Source: JAHRVQ01 sp029941905
Lineage (GTDB): Bacteria; Pseudomonadota; Gammaproteobacteria; Pseudomonadales; Azotimanducaceae
DNA: 64,000 nt
Direction of reading: 5' to 3'
NCBI GenBank assembly: GCA_029941905.1
Contig: JAPYTQ010000025.1
Coordinates: 12,133 to 76,132 of the forward strand
The position numbers and the translations under genes were made by a program. The notes under the pieces are model-generated. The model did not search any database. It saw nothing but the letters and a program-made list of their open reading frames with translations, and was not told where the DNA came from. Of this stretch, positions 8,883 through 19,100 are shown piece after piece (the stretch's first letter is position 1; every line of letters begins with the position of its first letter).

Positions 8883-10403
8883 CTATAACTGACCACGAAT
8901 GGGCAGCATTCGCATAATGGTTGCGACGAATCGCTGTCCCCAGGTAGTATTCGGCTCTTTGTCAAAAACGACTATTTCACCTTTTTCCAATGTTCGCCAG
9001 CGTACATTTTCTCTTTCATCGAGAAAAACTTCATATGTTTGGTCCGGAATAGCCACTGCAAGAAACTCCACTAGCTTCTGTGCCATTTGTGATGAATGAA
9101 TAATGACACCGAGCTCGGTGTTGATTTTTGCTGATCGTGGATCGAAGTTAAAGGAGCCGATAAAAATTTGCGCCCCGTCGACAACGAAGGCTTTGGTATG
9201 CAATGTTGCTTTGGCGTCATCATCAGTAGCAAATTCAGAACCGGCGATCGTTGCGTCAGCTCTCGCTTCATATATCCTGATCCCGTTTTTTAACAAGGGC
9301 TTTCTTGCCGGTGCGTAGCCGCCGTGAACTGAAAATTGGTTGTTTGCAGAGAGTGAATTGGTGATGATGGTCACTTCTACACCTTTGGCACTTATATTCG
9401 AAAATGCTTCAATACCAGCTTTGCGTGGAACGAAATATGGCGAGATAACAATAACCTCTTTTTCTGCGTTTGCTATAGAAGCAAACAGGGGGGTCGTAAT
9501 GCTCGCTGCCTCGGCGGACTTTGATTTGATTGATTTGTCTGGTGAATCGACGGTCAGTGTATAGGGAGCCCAGACCAGTTCGTCTTCGTCGGACTCAATA
9601 TAGTCCAAAATTACATCAGTGACGGCTTCAGCGTACCTGGTTTTCAACACGGTCTTGCGCATGTCATCCAGCGTCGTGCGAAGTCTTGCTAGTTCGGCGG
9701 CGGGATCATCCGGCATCTTTGCAAATGCGGCGGCAGGTGCTGATCTTTCATGGTTCCAGTAGTCATCAAACATGTGTGAAACCTCTTCAACAACGGGTCC
9801 TATCGCCAAAACATCCAGATCACTAAATTTTGCGTCCGATCGAGCGCCAAAATATTCATCGGCAATGTTTCTGCCACCAATCAACGTCACCTGATTATCG
9901 ACGGTAAACGATTTGTTGTGCATGCGCCGATTGATTCGTCTGAAGCTCGTGATGCCATCCAGAAACCTTGCAGATCGATTGGCAAAAGGGTTAAAAATTC
10001 GGACCTCGAAATTTGGATGGGAGCTCAATCCGGCGATTCCCGCGTCGTATCCGCTGGTAAATATGTCATCCAGCAGTAATCGAACACGGACCCCCCGGTC
10101 TGCTGCCTTGAGAAGTACACTGATAAAAGCACTGCCGACAGTATCACTCTTCAGCAGGTAGTATTGCGCGTCTATCGTCTTCTCCGCGCGTTCTGCCATG
10201 AGCAGGCGTGCAGCTAACGCATCAATTCCATTGGGAAATGTGACAAAGCCGGAGTGACCTTCCGGTTTGCCCCGCAGATCATCCGCTACCGTGCGGCCCA
10301 GGTACGTGTCCTGGGTGTCCAGAATGACATGGGATTCAGCCTTTGGCATATCGAAATCGACGCTGGCACAGCCGGTAAAAAGAATCCCTAAAATTGACAG
10401 CAA
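8883..10403 (-). CDS. Phospholipase D-family lipoprotein (cardiolipin synthase ClsC-like)
   Basis: A 506-residue protein with two HKD motifs: His162-Lys164-Asp169 (MHNKSFTVD) and His402-Lys404-Asp409 (LHTKAFVVD). This is the signature of the phospholipase D/cardiolipin synthase superfamily. A lipobox (LFTGC, Cys12) predicts a lipoprotein, probably in the cell envelope and acting on phospholipid headgroups. The start used is a TTG at 10403. A CTG at 10421, preceded by GGGAG at good spacing, would give a fuller signal peptide with a basic residue and may be the true start. Length and layout resemble ClsC. Confidence 0.85.
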   Translation of the reverse strand: MLSILGILFTGCASVDFDMPKAESHVILDTQDTYLGRTVADDLRGKPEGHSGFVTFPNGIDALAARLLMAERAEKTIDAQYYLLKSDTVGSAFISVLLKAADRGVRVRLLLDDIFTSGYDAGIAGLSSHPNFEVRIFNPFANRSARFLDGITSFRRINRRMHNKSFTVDNQVTLIGGRNIADEYFGARSDAKFSDLDVLAIGPVVEEVSHMFDDYWNHERSAPAAAFAKMPDDPAAELARLRTTLDDMRKTVLKTRYAEAVTDVILDYIESDEDELVWAPYTLTVDSPDKSIKSKSAEAASITTPLFASIANAEKEVIVISPYFVPRKAGIEAFSNISAKGVEVTIITNSLSANNQFSVHGGYAPARKPLLKNGIRIYEARADATIAGSEFATDDDAKATLHTKAFVVDGAQIFIGSFNFDPRSAKINTELGVIIHSSQMAQKLVEFLAVAIPDQTYEVFLDERENVRWRTLEKGEIVVFDKEPNTTWGQRFVATIMRMLPIRGQL

Positions 10404-10711
10404 TAACAGATTGGTTTTCAGTGTTTTTCTCCCGTCTCGATCTCGTGTCGCCGAGTGAGTCTAGTTGAACCTATGTCGTTAACCTACTTAAGAAACCTGG
10501 TTATCTCTAAACTCCAGTCCAGCAAGGATCAACCGAATAATACTGCAATACAAAAGATACGAATGGAAGACCCTGTACCCGACAAACTTCCTGTCCGTCC
10601 AACAGGTATTCGGGTTTGTTGCTATTCATTTACATCGAGTGTAACTTAATTTATGTCAACGGCTTTTGCTATGTTAAGTCTATTTGAAGGGAAAGTTGAA
10701 AGGGAATATAT
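10404..10711. other. Divergent intergenic region, no gene seen
   Basis: About 308 bp between the divergently oriented phospholipase lipoprotein and a secreted protein. It must carry promoters for both, but I see no convincing sigma70 pair, operator or RNA. Only short unsupported frames are present. Confidence 0.5.
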
Positions 10712-11245
10712 ATGACTTTAACAAGTTCTAACCTCACCAAAATAATAGGCATCGTGCTGCTGGTGGCTTTAAATCCGTTAAGCGCTGAAGAGAGAAACTT
10801 GCAGGCGCTGATGCAATGGGATGGTGACGGCACCGTCTACAGTATAGGTACCAACCAGATGTTATTTCTTGGGAGTATGGATGGTATTCTTTACGTTGAG
10901 AATGAAAAAGGTGATATTGATGGTGCATTCGTGGAATGCCCAATTTCCCAGAAAATTAACCTCGAAACTGGAGAAGCAGTAGCAACCGGGTACTGCCAAA
11001 TCAGTGTGTCGCCTGGAGATGTTGTATACGCAGAGCTGGATTGCAAAGGTGTGGTAGGGGACTGTAAAGGATATTTCCGATTGGTTGAGGGTGTGGGAAA
11101 TTTTGAAGGCATTAAGGGTGGCAGTGACTTACGGATTCGATCTGTGTTGGGTGCACTGGTAAAGGGAATGGCCAGCGGGAGTGTTGTGAGGTCAGGGCAG
11201 GGAATTGCATTGCTCCCGAATCTTAAATTCACCACGCCTGATTAG
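10712..11245 (+). CDS. Hypothetical secreted protein
   Basis: A 177-residue protein with an apparent signal peptide: hydrophobic KIIGIVLLVALNPLSA, with cleavage likely after residue 27. The rest is predicted mostly beta, with four Cys that could pair in the periplasm. I do not recognise the family. A strong AAAGGGAA ribosome site precedes the ATG. It is monocistronic and followed 162 bp later by another small secreted protein. Confidence 0.7.
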   Translation: MTLTSSNLTKIIGIVLLVALNPLSAEERNLQALMQWDGDGTVYSIGTNQMLFLGSMDGILYVENEKGDIDGAFVECPISQKINLETGEAVATGYCQISVSPGDVVYAELDCKGVVGDCKGYFRLVEGVGNFEGIKGGSDLRIRSVLGALVKGMASGSVVRSGQGIALLPNLKFTTPD

Positions 11246-11407
11246 TTCTTGTCCGGAAATAAGATTGTGAGTGTTACACCTCGGTGGCCCCTTCCTTCGA
11301 TATGTGGTTGATTGGTAAACTAACTATGTTAAGTGACATCATGAATTGTTCGAAATACATGACTTTCCGGGCAGGAACTAACTAAGTAGCAGCGAGGAGA
11401 AATCATC

Positions 11408-11668
11408 ATGAACAAAGTTTATCTGTTAGCAATTTCTGCTGTCGTCGCTGCGGGCTATTTCAGTCCTGCATCTGCGGCGACTTCCATGCGATGTGGTGTT
11501 CATTTGATTCAGGATAGCCAGATGCATGGCCCGGGGAAGTACGAGGTTCTCAAAAAATGCGGCGAACCGGCTGACAGATTCGGGAATACCTGGGTCTATG
11601 AAATTGGTGGCAGCCGTTACGTTCTTACGTTTAAAGATAATGGCGAGCTGGCACAGATCAAGCGCTAG
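11408..11668 (+). CDS. DUF2845-like small secreted protein
   Basis: An 86-residue protein with a clean signal peptide ending at ASA-AT (about residue 24). The mature domain has the pattern MRCG...VLKKCGEP...WVY...L.F.DNGELAQI, typical of the DUF2845 periplasmic family. Two Cys (28 and about 52) flank the core. AGCGAGGAG lies a few bases before the ATG. The function is unknown in the family. Confidence 0.75.
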   Translation: MNKVYLLAISAVVAAGYFSPASAATSMRCGVHLIQDSQMHGPGKYEVLKKCGEPADRFGNTWVYEIGGSRYVLTFKDNGELAQIKR

Positions 11669-11674
11669 CCCTTA

Positions 11675-12739
11675 TCAAATGTCTCCAACCTTGTTTTGCG
11701 AGAGCCAGGCCTGCACTCGCTGTTGGGCATTCTCCCGTATATTGATATAGAACAGGGCGTAATCAAAAATGTGAAGGTTATCGAATCCCATGGGCCTGGC
11801 TGAAAAGTTCCCTGATATTATATTCGCGACGTTGAGCCTGGGGCCGTCACAAATGGCATCTGCCGCGCCTGGCTCAGGATGGCCACCGGAACTGAAATTT
11901 ACAGCACCAAGATTGGCATCGTTGGAGATGGCCTGGCCATCGGCCATCCAGCTCAATGGGTTAACGCAGATACTGTTTTCCTGCGATATAATTGTTTCAG
12001 GATTCATCCCAACCGCATTCCATGAAACTTGACAACCTGTTTGGGTCGCTGAATCGCAAACAGGCAAACCATTGCTTCCGTCTATATCGAATCCGATTGG
12101 ATAGGCAGCCACCAAGCGCGACTCGATCGGGGTACCCACTATTTCATTTTTAAGCAGAAGGTCAGCATGTTTTGACCCCTGGCTATGTCCCGCGAGTATG
12201 AAAGGTCGACCTTCATTCTTGGTTTCGATGAAATTTCGAAATGCTTTTTTGACGTCTTCATAGGCAAGGTCCAGTGCCCTGTGGCCACTGTCTCCCTGAT
12301 CCATAAACGAGAATATGGTCGCCTGGCGATAGCGAGGAGCATAGATCCGGCAACAACCGTTAAATACACTCGCCTGTCCCTGCATCACGGTGGTATCGGT
12401 AAAGTCGTTAACCTTCTGGTTGTCCAGAGGTTGGTTCCAGCTGTCCGATGTCAGGTAAGTCGTTGGATGAACAAAGAAAACATCTACTTCCGCAGTGGTT
12501 TGAACGTCAACATAATTACCTTGCGGCAGTACATCGGCCAGATCTTCACGACCTGGCAGGGCAGCCCAATGGTCAGCGAGCGTATAGTCCGGGGCAGGGG
12601 GTGGTTGCGTGTTGACGAAATCTGTCTTGGGTTTGATCGCCATTTGCAGGACCGCGAACCGGATTCCGTCTTGATTAACATAAACAAGCGCGACTAGTGC
12701 CGCCAATACAACGGCGACAATACCCAGATTTTTTTTCAT
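11675..12739 (-). CDS. DUF3089 alpha/beta hydrolase, membrane-anchored
   Basis: A protein of about 354 residues with an uncleaved N-terminal hydrophobic anchor (LGIVAVVLAALVALVYV), followed by a DUF3089 lysophospholipase-like domain. The nucleophile elbow GHSQGS (Ser about 186) and the FFVHPTTYLT entry motif are visible. The ATG at 12739 is preferred; a TTG nine bases upstream is the only other nearby start. It converges on the small DUF2845 gene with only a few bases between stops. It probably hydrolyses an ester in the periplasm; the substrate is unknown. Confidence 0.8.
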   Translation of the reverse strand: MKKNLGIVAVVLAALVALVYVNQDGIRFAVLQMAIKPKTDFVNTQPPPAPDYTLADHWAALPGREDLADVLPQGNYVDVQTTAEVDVFFVHPTTYLTSDSWNQPLDNQKVNDFTDTTVMQGQASVFNGCCRIYAPRYRQATIFSFMDQGDSGHRALDLAYEDVKKAFRNFIETKNEGRPFILAGHSQGSKHADLLLKNEIVGTPIESRLVAAYPIGFDIDGSNGLPVCDSATQTGCQVSWNAVGMNPETIISQENSICVNPLSWMADGQAISNDANLGAVNFSSGGHPEPGAADAICDGPRLNVANIISGNFSARPMGFDNLHIFDYALFYINIRENAQQRVQAWLSQNKVGDI

Positions 12740-12826
12740 CGATGCCAACTGTTATCAGTTTGTATACCCCAAGGGTAACATTAGAGTATGACATCTGCAC
12801 GGCGAGTTAACAGGCGGCATGGCCTG

Positions 12827-13255
12827 TCATTGTTTTTTTAACATCCCGCAATAGGCACTGATAACCGTTTCATTCAGATTCGTGACACAAAATTCGAAAA
12901 CACCATTTGCTCCAAACCACAGGTTGCCGCGACCGCCATTGGCTGAAATAAACAAAGCTTCCTTCCCGGTTGAGCGAATTGCTCCCCAGACCGGTGTTGA
13001 CGGCTGGTTTTTCGGCGTATTGGAAGAACGTGAACTGCCAATAAAGGACTCTCCGTCCTGGTGGTCAATGGTGACCTTAAGATCAACTTGTGATAACACT
13101 GCACCACCGCTGGCGACCTGGTCCGAAACGTTTTGACCGGATGAGATAACTCTAACATGACCCTTCCAGACCCCGACCATATCGGGATATTCCGCAGCAA
13201 AAATGAAAGGTGGGAAAAACAGTGTAACGGCCAAGAAAACTGATAGCTTTTTCAT
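12827..13255 (-). CDS. Hypothetical secreted protein
   Basis: A 142-residue protein starting at the ATG at 13255, chosen because GAAGGA sits just upstream and a textbook signal peptide follows (MKKLSVFLAVTLFFPPFIFA). The mature part begins with YPDMVGVWKGHVRVIS, a beta-rich lipocalin-like opening common in small bacterial secreted proteins, and includes GESFIGSS and a terminal Cys near the end. No family is recognised. It is possibly cotranscribed with the downstream DUF3089 gene (87 bp gap). Confidence 0.7.
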   Translation of the reverse strand: MKKLSVFLAVTLFFPPFIFAAEYPDMVGVWKGHVRVISSGQNVSDQVASGGAVLSQVDLKVTIDHQDGESFIGSSRSSNTPKNQPSTPVWGAIRSTGKEALFISANGGRGNLWFGANGVFEFCVTNLNETVISAYCGMLKKQ

Positions 13256-13527
13256 AGTTATTCCTTCAATCAGTTGATGGTTTAACACTCGTCAATGGAT
13301 TCAATTTACACTAATCGGAGCGTGCCCAGAAATAAAAGAGGCGCTAGGAAGATAATGTTATTTAGGAACTATTTAATATATTCCATTCGAATATTAGACA
13401 TCGGGGACAGTTTACTTAATTACGAGCCTTAATCAGGAGCCAGCAGTATTGTCCCGATGGAACCCCAGGCCGAGGGTAACCAGGGTTCCTTGATTACAAC
13501 AGGAATCAACATCTGTTGTGAGGCACG

Positions 13528-13912
13528 CTAGTTGTTCAGGTACATGGTCACAACACATGTACCTCCAAGACCAAGGTTGTGTTGCAGTGCATGTCTTGCA
13601 CCTTCCATCTGGCGATCGCCTGCGTCACCACGAAGTTGTCAGGCCGTTTCTGTGCACTGTGCGAGTCCGGTGGCACCCAAAGGATGTCCTTTTGATAGCA
13701 AGCCACCTGCAGATGGCGTTGTTTAAGCCATGTTTTTTGGTGAATTCATCACTACAAACAATCGCAGCGGCGGCCGAATGTTGGTGGACAACATTGAAAG
13801 CGAGTCAGGCGCTATAGATATGAGGTGACTCTATAATCTGTTCAACCGTGAGTTGCTCGATCAGCGTACTCTTTCCCGCCCCACTGAAAAACTGGGCAGC
13901 GATACAATCACC
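13528..13912 (-). pseudogene. SCP2-type thiolase pseudogene (C-terminal remnants)
   Basis: Reading the minus strand gives a recognisable thiolase C-terminus: AAQFFSGAGKS, then TVEQIIESPHIYSA, AAAAIVCSDEFTKKHGL, GGLLSKGHPLGATGLAQ, and QLRGDAGDRQMEGARHALQ followed by NLGLGGTCVVTMY. It is broken by an in-frame TGA at 13805-13807, a frameshift near 13717-13730, a second TGA at 13639-13641 (where a Trp is usual) and missing segments. No upstream half carrying the nucleophile Cys was found. The 13256-14085 interval is otherwise empty. A dead acyl-CoA thiolase fits the lipid-degrading content of the region. Confidence 0.75.
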
Positions 13913-14085
13913 CGAAGTCGATCAATGAGGAAATTCCGGAGCATTCGTACGGACAACAAATAGATCTGAAAATGGACTCTCCAGGAGGTGAACTCGCTCC
14001 CCGGTCATCAATTTGAAAGCATGGAAGTGTCTCGACTGGAAAGTTAAGATATTATTCTCGCGAATAATATTGAGAATTTTCAGAC

Positions 14086-14967
14086 ATGACACTATCAGTT
14101 AAACCCTTAACGCCAAGGTTCGGTGCTGTAGTAGAAGGCGCCGATCTGCTGAAATTGAACGATGCAAGGTTTGCAGATCTATTTGATGTATTTACTCAAT
14201 ATGGTGTGATTTTTATTCGTGATCAGCCGGCATTGACTCCGGAGCAACACTTAACCTTCGCCAACCGTTTCGGTGAAGTCCATGTGCATCCTGCCGCGCG
14301 AGGTAAACCCGCTGAATTTCCAGGGTTAATGCGCATGAAAACCAACAGCGAATCACAGGTCGCGGCTGGAAATCGCTGGCATTCGGATGTCTCATGCGAT
14401 GCCCTGCCACCCCAGGCCAGTATTCTTCAGCTCCACAAGGTTCCTCCGATTGGTGGTGACACATTATTTACCAGTTTGTACGCTGCCTATGATGGCCTGT
14501 CAGATCGATTGAAGGATTTGCTCAATGGCTTAACGGCCTTGCATTCCGGGGAAGAGGCTTTTCGGCATCTGTTTAAATTTACGAATGCCGATGCGGATGG
14601 GAGATGGCCGGAAAATCACCATCCCATTGTGCGTAGACACAAGGATTCTGGCAGACCTGCACTGTTCGTAGATCGGGAATTTACAAAAAAGATTGATGAG
14701 TTGCCAAAAGAGGAAGGCAAAGCATTGCTGACGTTTCTGTTTGATCATACGGAACGTGTGGACTTTCAGTGCCGGTTCCAGTGGACGAAGAACGCCATTG
14801 CGATCTGGGACAACCGGTGTGTCTTGCATCATGCGCTGTGGGATTACTGGCCCGCCGAGAGGGAAGGTTGTCGTGTTTCAGTGGTTGGGGAAAAACCGCA
14901 GATCTGGAGACGCCATAAAGATGTGATGCCAGAACAGGATTATGGGACTGTGAAGCTCACAGCCTGA
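14086..14967 (+). CDS. TauD/TfdA family dioxygenase
   Basis: A 293-residue Fe(II)/2-oxoglutarate dioxygenase. Iron ligands are His99 and Asp101 (WHSD) and a distal His at 248/249 (VLHHALWDY), with Arg263 as the likely 2-oxoglutarate anchor. The VIFIRDQPALTPEQHLTFANRFG segment is characteristic of the TauD/TfdA clade. The sequence starts at an ATG 44 bp downstream of an AT-rich stretch. Family members oxidise taurine, 2,4-D and related acids, and many marine paralogues have unknown substrates. It is isolated between the thiolase remnant and the efflux genes, so context gives no hint. Confidence 0.88.
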   Translation: MTLSVKPLTPRFGAVVEGADLLKLNDARFADLFDVFTQYGVIFIRDQPALTPEQHLTFANRFGEVHVHPAARGKPAEFPGLMRMKTNSESQVAAGNRWHSDVSCDALPPQASILQLHKVPPIGGDTLFTSLYAAYDGLSDRLKDLLNGLTALHSGEEAFRHLFKFTNADADGRWPENHHPIVRRHKDSGRPALFVDREFTKKIDELPKEEGKALLTFLFDHTERVDFQCRFQWTKNAIAIWDNRCVLHHALWDYWPAEREGCRVSVVGEKPQIWRRHKDVMPEQDYGTVKLTA

Positions 14968-15049
14968 AGTGATTCTCACCTGCGCATATCGCTTTTTTGT
15001 TATGCTGCCGCGTTGTTGTAAATCCGCTTAAGGGCTCCGGGAAATTTAA

Positions 15050-16114
15050 ATGATGAAGGTTGTAATTATCTTATCTTTGACGATGTTGATCGGTTGTGGC
15101 GAGGCCGAGATCGTGGTAGTTGAGGATCAGTCCGTCAGACCTGCGCGAATTTTTCAAATCAGGGAGAGCCAGCAAACTATCAAACATGAGTTTGTTGGTC
15201 GGGTTGACGCTGCACAGAGCGTTGATATGTCATTCGAAGTGTCCGGGCAACTGGCAGAACTGCCGGTTCTGGCAGGCCAGACAGTCGCCCGGGGGACGTT
15301 GATTGCCTCTCTGGACACAACGGACTTTGAATTGTCCGTGCGTGAGGCGGGTGTTCAGCTGAAGCTTGCTTCCCAGGGCCTGAAGCGGAAGATGAAACTG
15401 CTGGACGAAAAAGGCATTTCACCCTCTGTGGTCGATGATGCCCGTGCCGTCTATGAGTTGTGGCAGGTCAGGTATGATCAGTCCCGCGAGGCGCTGGCCG
15501 ATGCAAAAATTGTAGCGCCCTTTGAAGGCTATATCGCAAGACGGTATACCAATAATCATGTCAATGTGCGTAGTGGTGACAAGATAGTCAGGATCAATGA
15601 CCTCAGTGAGTTGTTCATTTACGCCAGTATCCCGGAGAAGTTACTGGCAACTGTGACGCCGGAGCGGGTCCTTTCACAGGTTGCCAGATTTGATTTTGCA
15701 CCGGGAGAAGTGTTCCCGCTGGACATACGGGAAAACGCCGGTGAAGCAGATGAGGTGGCGCAGACCTATCGCGTCACATTCGTTATGCCAAACCCTGAAA
15801 ACAAAAATATCCTGCCAGGGATGACAGCATCCGTCGAAGTTGAGATTACTGCCAATCTCGACAATATGCCGGGGATTACCGTCCCCATTACGGCGCTTGT
15901 CACCAGCGCGGACAAATCTTTTTACGTCTGGGTGTTTGAGCCAAAAACACAGTTAGTGTCCAAACAGACGGTTGAAATTGGCTCTCCCATCAAGGAAGGC
16001 GTGCCGATAATCAGTGGTTTAAAAAACGGTGATCTGATAGTTGCAACCGGTGCAAGCCAGCTCCAGGCAGGCATGAAGATTCGCAGGATGGACAAGCCGG
16101 TAACAGAATTCTGA
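15050..16114 (+). CDS. RND efflux periplasmic adaptor lipoprotein (HlyD/AcrA family)
   Basis: A 354-residue membrane-fusion protein. It has a lipobox (MLIGCG, Cys16), then a biotinyl-lipoyl half (FEVSGQLAELPVLAGQTVARGTLIASLD), a short coiled-coil hairpin, the second lipoyl half (DAKIVAPFEGYIARRY) and a beta-barrel/proximal domain ending near residue 350. It anchors to the inner membrane and links the RND pump to an outer-membrane channel. Its stop overlaps the start of the pump gene (TGATG), so the two are translationally coupled. No TolC gene is nearby, so an unlinked channel must serve. Confidence 0.92.
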   Translation: MMKVVIILSLTMLIGCGEAEIVVVEDQSVRPARIFQIRESQQTIKHEFVGRVDAAQSVDMSFEVSGQLAELPVLAGQTVARGTLIASLDTTDFELSVREAGVQLKLASQGLKRKMKLLDEKGISPSVVDDARAVYELWQVRYDQSREALADAKIVAPFEGYIARRYTNNHVNVRSGDKIVRINDLSELFIYASIPEKLLATVTPERVLSQVARFDFAPGEVFPLDIRENAGEADEVAQTYRVTFVMPNPENKNILPGMTASVEVEITANLDNMPGITVPITALVTSADKSFYVWVFEPKTQLVSKQTVEIGSPIKEGVPIISGLKNGDLIVATGASQLQAGMKIRRMDKPVTEF

Positions 16115-19100
16115 TGAAAAATATCGGCCAATGGTCTATCGAAAACTCACTCTACCCCTGGATGATTGTCTTTGCCTGTCTTGCTGGTGGCATATATGGT
16201 ATCGACAATGTCGGGCGTCTGGAAGACCCGGCATTTCCCATCAGTAACGCCTATATCATCACAATGTATCCCGGTGCTTCTGCAATGGAGGTAGAGCAGG
16301 AGGTGACAGATGTGATCGAGTCAGCGCTACAGGAACTACCGTATCTCGATACCGTGACTTCCAAATCTGTACAGGGACGCTCCGAAGTTCAGGTAGAAAT
16401 GCTGGAGAAATTTTCAGACGACGATTTGCCGCAGATTTGGGATGAATTGCGCCGTCGTATCAGCGAAGCTCGAAATCGGTTACCGCCGGGTGCCGGTGTG
16501 CCGATAGTGGAAGACGATTTCGGTGATGTATACGGGGTTTTGTACGCGATTACTGCGCCGGGCTATTCGGCAGCTAACATTTATGACATGTCGCGGCGAT
16601 TGTCAACAAGGTTAAAGCTGGTACCTGGTGTTGCAAAAGTCTCAACCGCAGGTGAACCCTTTGAGGCAATCTTTGTTGAGGTGGACCATGAACGCCTGGT
16701 ACGGCTCGGGATCCCCATTGATAGTATTTTTGCCAGTATCGCCCAGGAGAACCAGGTGATCGATGCAGGTTCTGTTGCTTACGGCTCCCGGCGCATTTCG
16801 ATTGCGCCCCGGTTGGCGTTTGACAGTGTGCAGGCAATTGGTGACATGAGGATTGGCCGTCCCGGGTCGACTGAAGTGCTGCGCCTATCGGATATAGCTG
16901 TTATATCCAGGGGGCAGGTGGAGGTACCGCCACAGATTATTCGTTTCAATGGCGAATCTGCTTTTACGGTCGGGGTGTCCGTTACACCGGGACTCAATGT
17001 GGTAAAGGTAGGCCAGTTGATTGATGAACAGATGCAACATCTGTTAGAGGAATTGCCACTGGGTGTGGAAGCCCATCCGATTTATCTGCAACATGAAGTG
17101 GTCAGTGATGCCATAGATACCTTCCTGCGAAATCTATTGTTGTCTGTTGCGACCGTGATTGGTGCCCTTTGCATTTTCATGGGTTGGCGAGCGGGCACCG
17201 TGGTTGGGAGTATCTTGTTGCTGACCGTGCTGGGAACCATCTTTGTGATGTCAATTCTCAACATCGAACTTCAGCGGATTTCCCTTGGAGCGCTGATGAT
17301 TGCAATGGGCATGCTGGTGGACAATGCGATTGTTGTTGCCGAAGGCATGGTGATTGGTGTCCAGCGTGGTCTCACCGCTAAAAAAGCCGCTTCTGAATCT
17401 GTTCAGAGAACGCAGTACGCGTTACTCGGCGCTACAATTATTGGCATTTTGGCATTCGCTCCCATCGGCTTGTCGGAGGACAACACCGGTCACTTTCTGG
17501 TTTCGTTGTTCCAGGTTGTTGCGATCTCACTGATGCTGAGCTGGGTGCTTGCGATTACGGTTGCTCCCCTGCTGGGTAGTTATCTTCTGCGAACGACCGT
17601 TGATGGTCGGGATGATCACTTGTACCAGGGCTGGGGTTATGCGCCGTACCGCAAGCTGGTCGAGGTTAGTTTACGCCAAGCCTGGTTCGCAACACTTGTC
17701 ATCGTAGGAATAACTGCGGCTTGTTTCTGGGGTTTTGGAAAAGTAAAACAAAGTTTTTTCCCGACCACGAATACGCCGTTGTTTTTTATCGACTTTTATC
17801 TGCCCCAGGGTACTGACGTACTGACAACCGGCCGTGAGATAAGAAGCATTGAAGATGAAGTGCGGAAGGAACCCGGTGTCGTCGACATCAGCAGTTTCAT
17901 AGGCAGGGGCACCACCCGGTTTGCCGCCATGGTGCAACCGGAACAGCCAAATTCAGCCTATGCTCACCTGATTGTGAGGGTTGAAGATGTCGATGTGATG
18001 AATGACATGATGATCAGTGTTGGTGACAGGTTGCGTAAATCCAATCTTGAAGCCGAGTTGCAGATTCGGCGCAGTGAGTTCAGCCCGAGCGGTTCATCGA
18101 AAGTAGAAGCCAGGTTCACAGGTCCTGATCCTGATGTATTACGCAGCCTGTCTGCGCAGGCACTGGATGTTTATCTTGCGCACAATTTCATTGACCGGAA
18201 AACCAACTGGCGCCAGAGAGAGCTGCAAATCGTACCCCAGTTCAATAACACCCGGGCGCGAAGCGCAGGTGTGATGCGAACCGATGTTTATCAGTCCCTT
18301 GCCTTTGCGACCCTGGGGGTAAATATCGGTTTGTACCGGGAGGCGGACAAACTGCTGCCGATTATTGCCCGGGCACCCGCGCACGAGCGAATTGATCTGT
18401 GGGGATTGTCTGACCGGACGGTCTGGAGTCCGGCGCAACAATCACATATCCCGATGTCCCAGGTTGTCGATGGTTTTGAACTGTTGCCGGAAGACAGCCT
18501 GATTTTTCGCCGTAACCGTGAACGGATGATCAGCGCACTCTCTAATCCCCCTCAGGGACAAAATTTCACCCGCGCGTTCGAGACCATGCGCGGTGACGTC
18601 GAGGCGATTGCACTTCCACCGGGATACCACCTGGAATGGGGTGGCGAATACGAGGGAAGCCAGGAGGCACGCGAGACGCTGGGAACCCGCATCCCCATTA
18701 CCTTCGCGTTGATGTTCTTTGTCACTATTCTGATGTTTGGCAAGTTACGTCAACCGATTGTGATCTGGCTAACAGTGCCGATGACAGTATGTGGTGTGGT
18801 CATCAGCCTGCTTGTGACTGACTTGTCCTTTACCTTTCCGTCTTTCCTGGGTTTTTTGAGCCTGTCCGGCATGTTGATTAAAAACTGTGTGGTACTGGTA
18901 GATGAAATCGACAAGCAGGTTGAAGAACGAGGTATGACAATTGAAAGCATCGTGTCTGCCAGCGTCAGTCGATTGCGTCCGGTTATGCTGGCTGCCGGGA
19001 CAACAATCGCAGGGATGTCACCCTTATTGTCAGACGCTTTTTTTCGTGAAATGGCAGTGTGTATTATGGGTGGATTGGCGTTCGCAACCCTGTTGACGCT

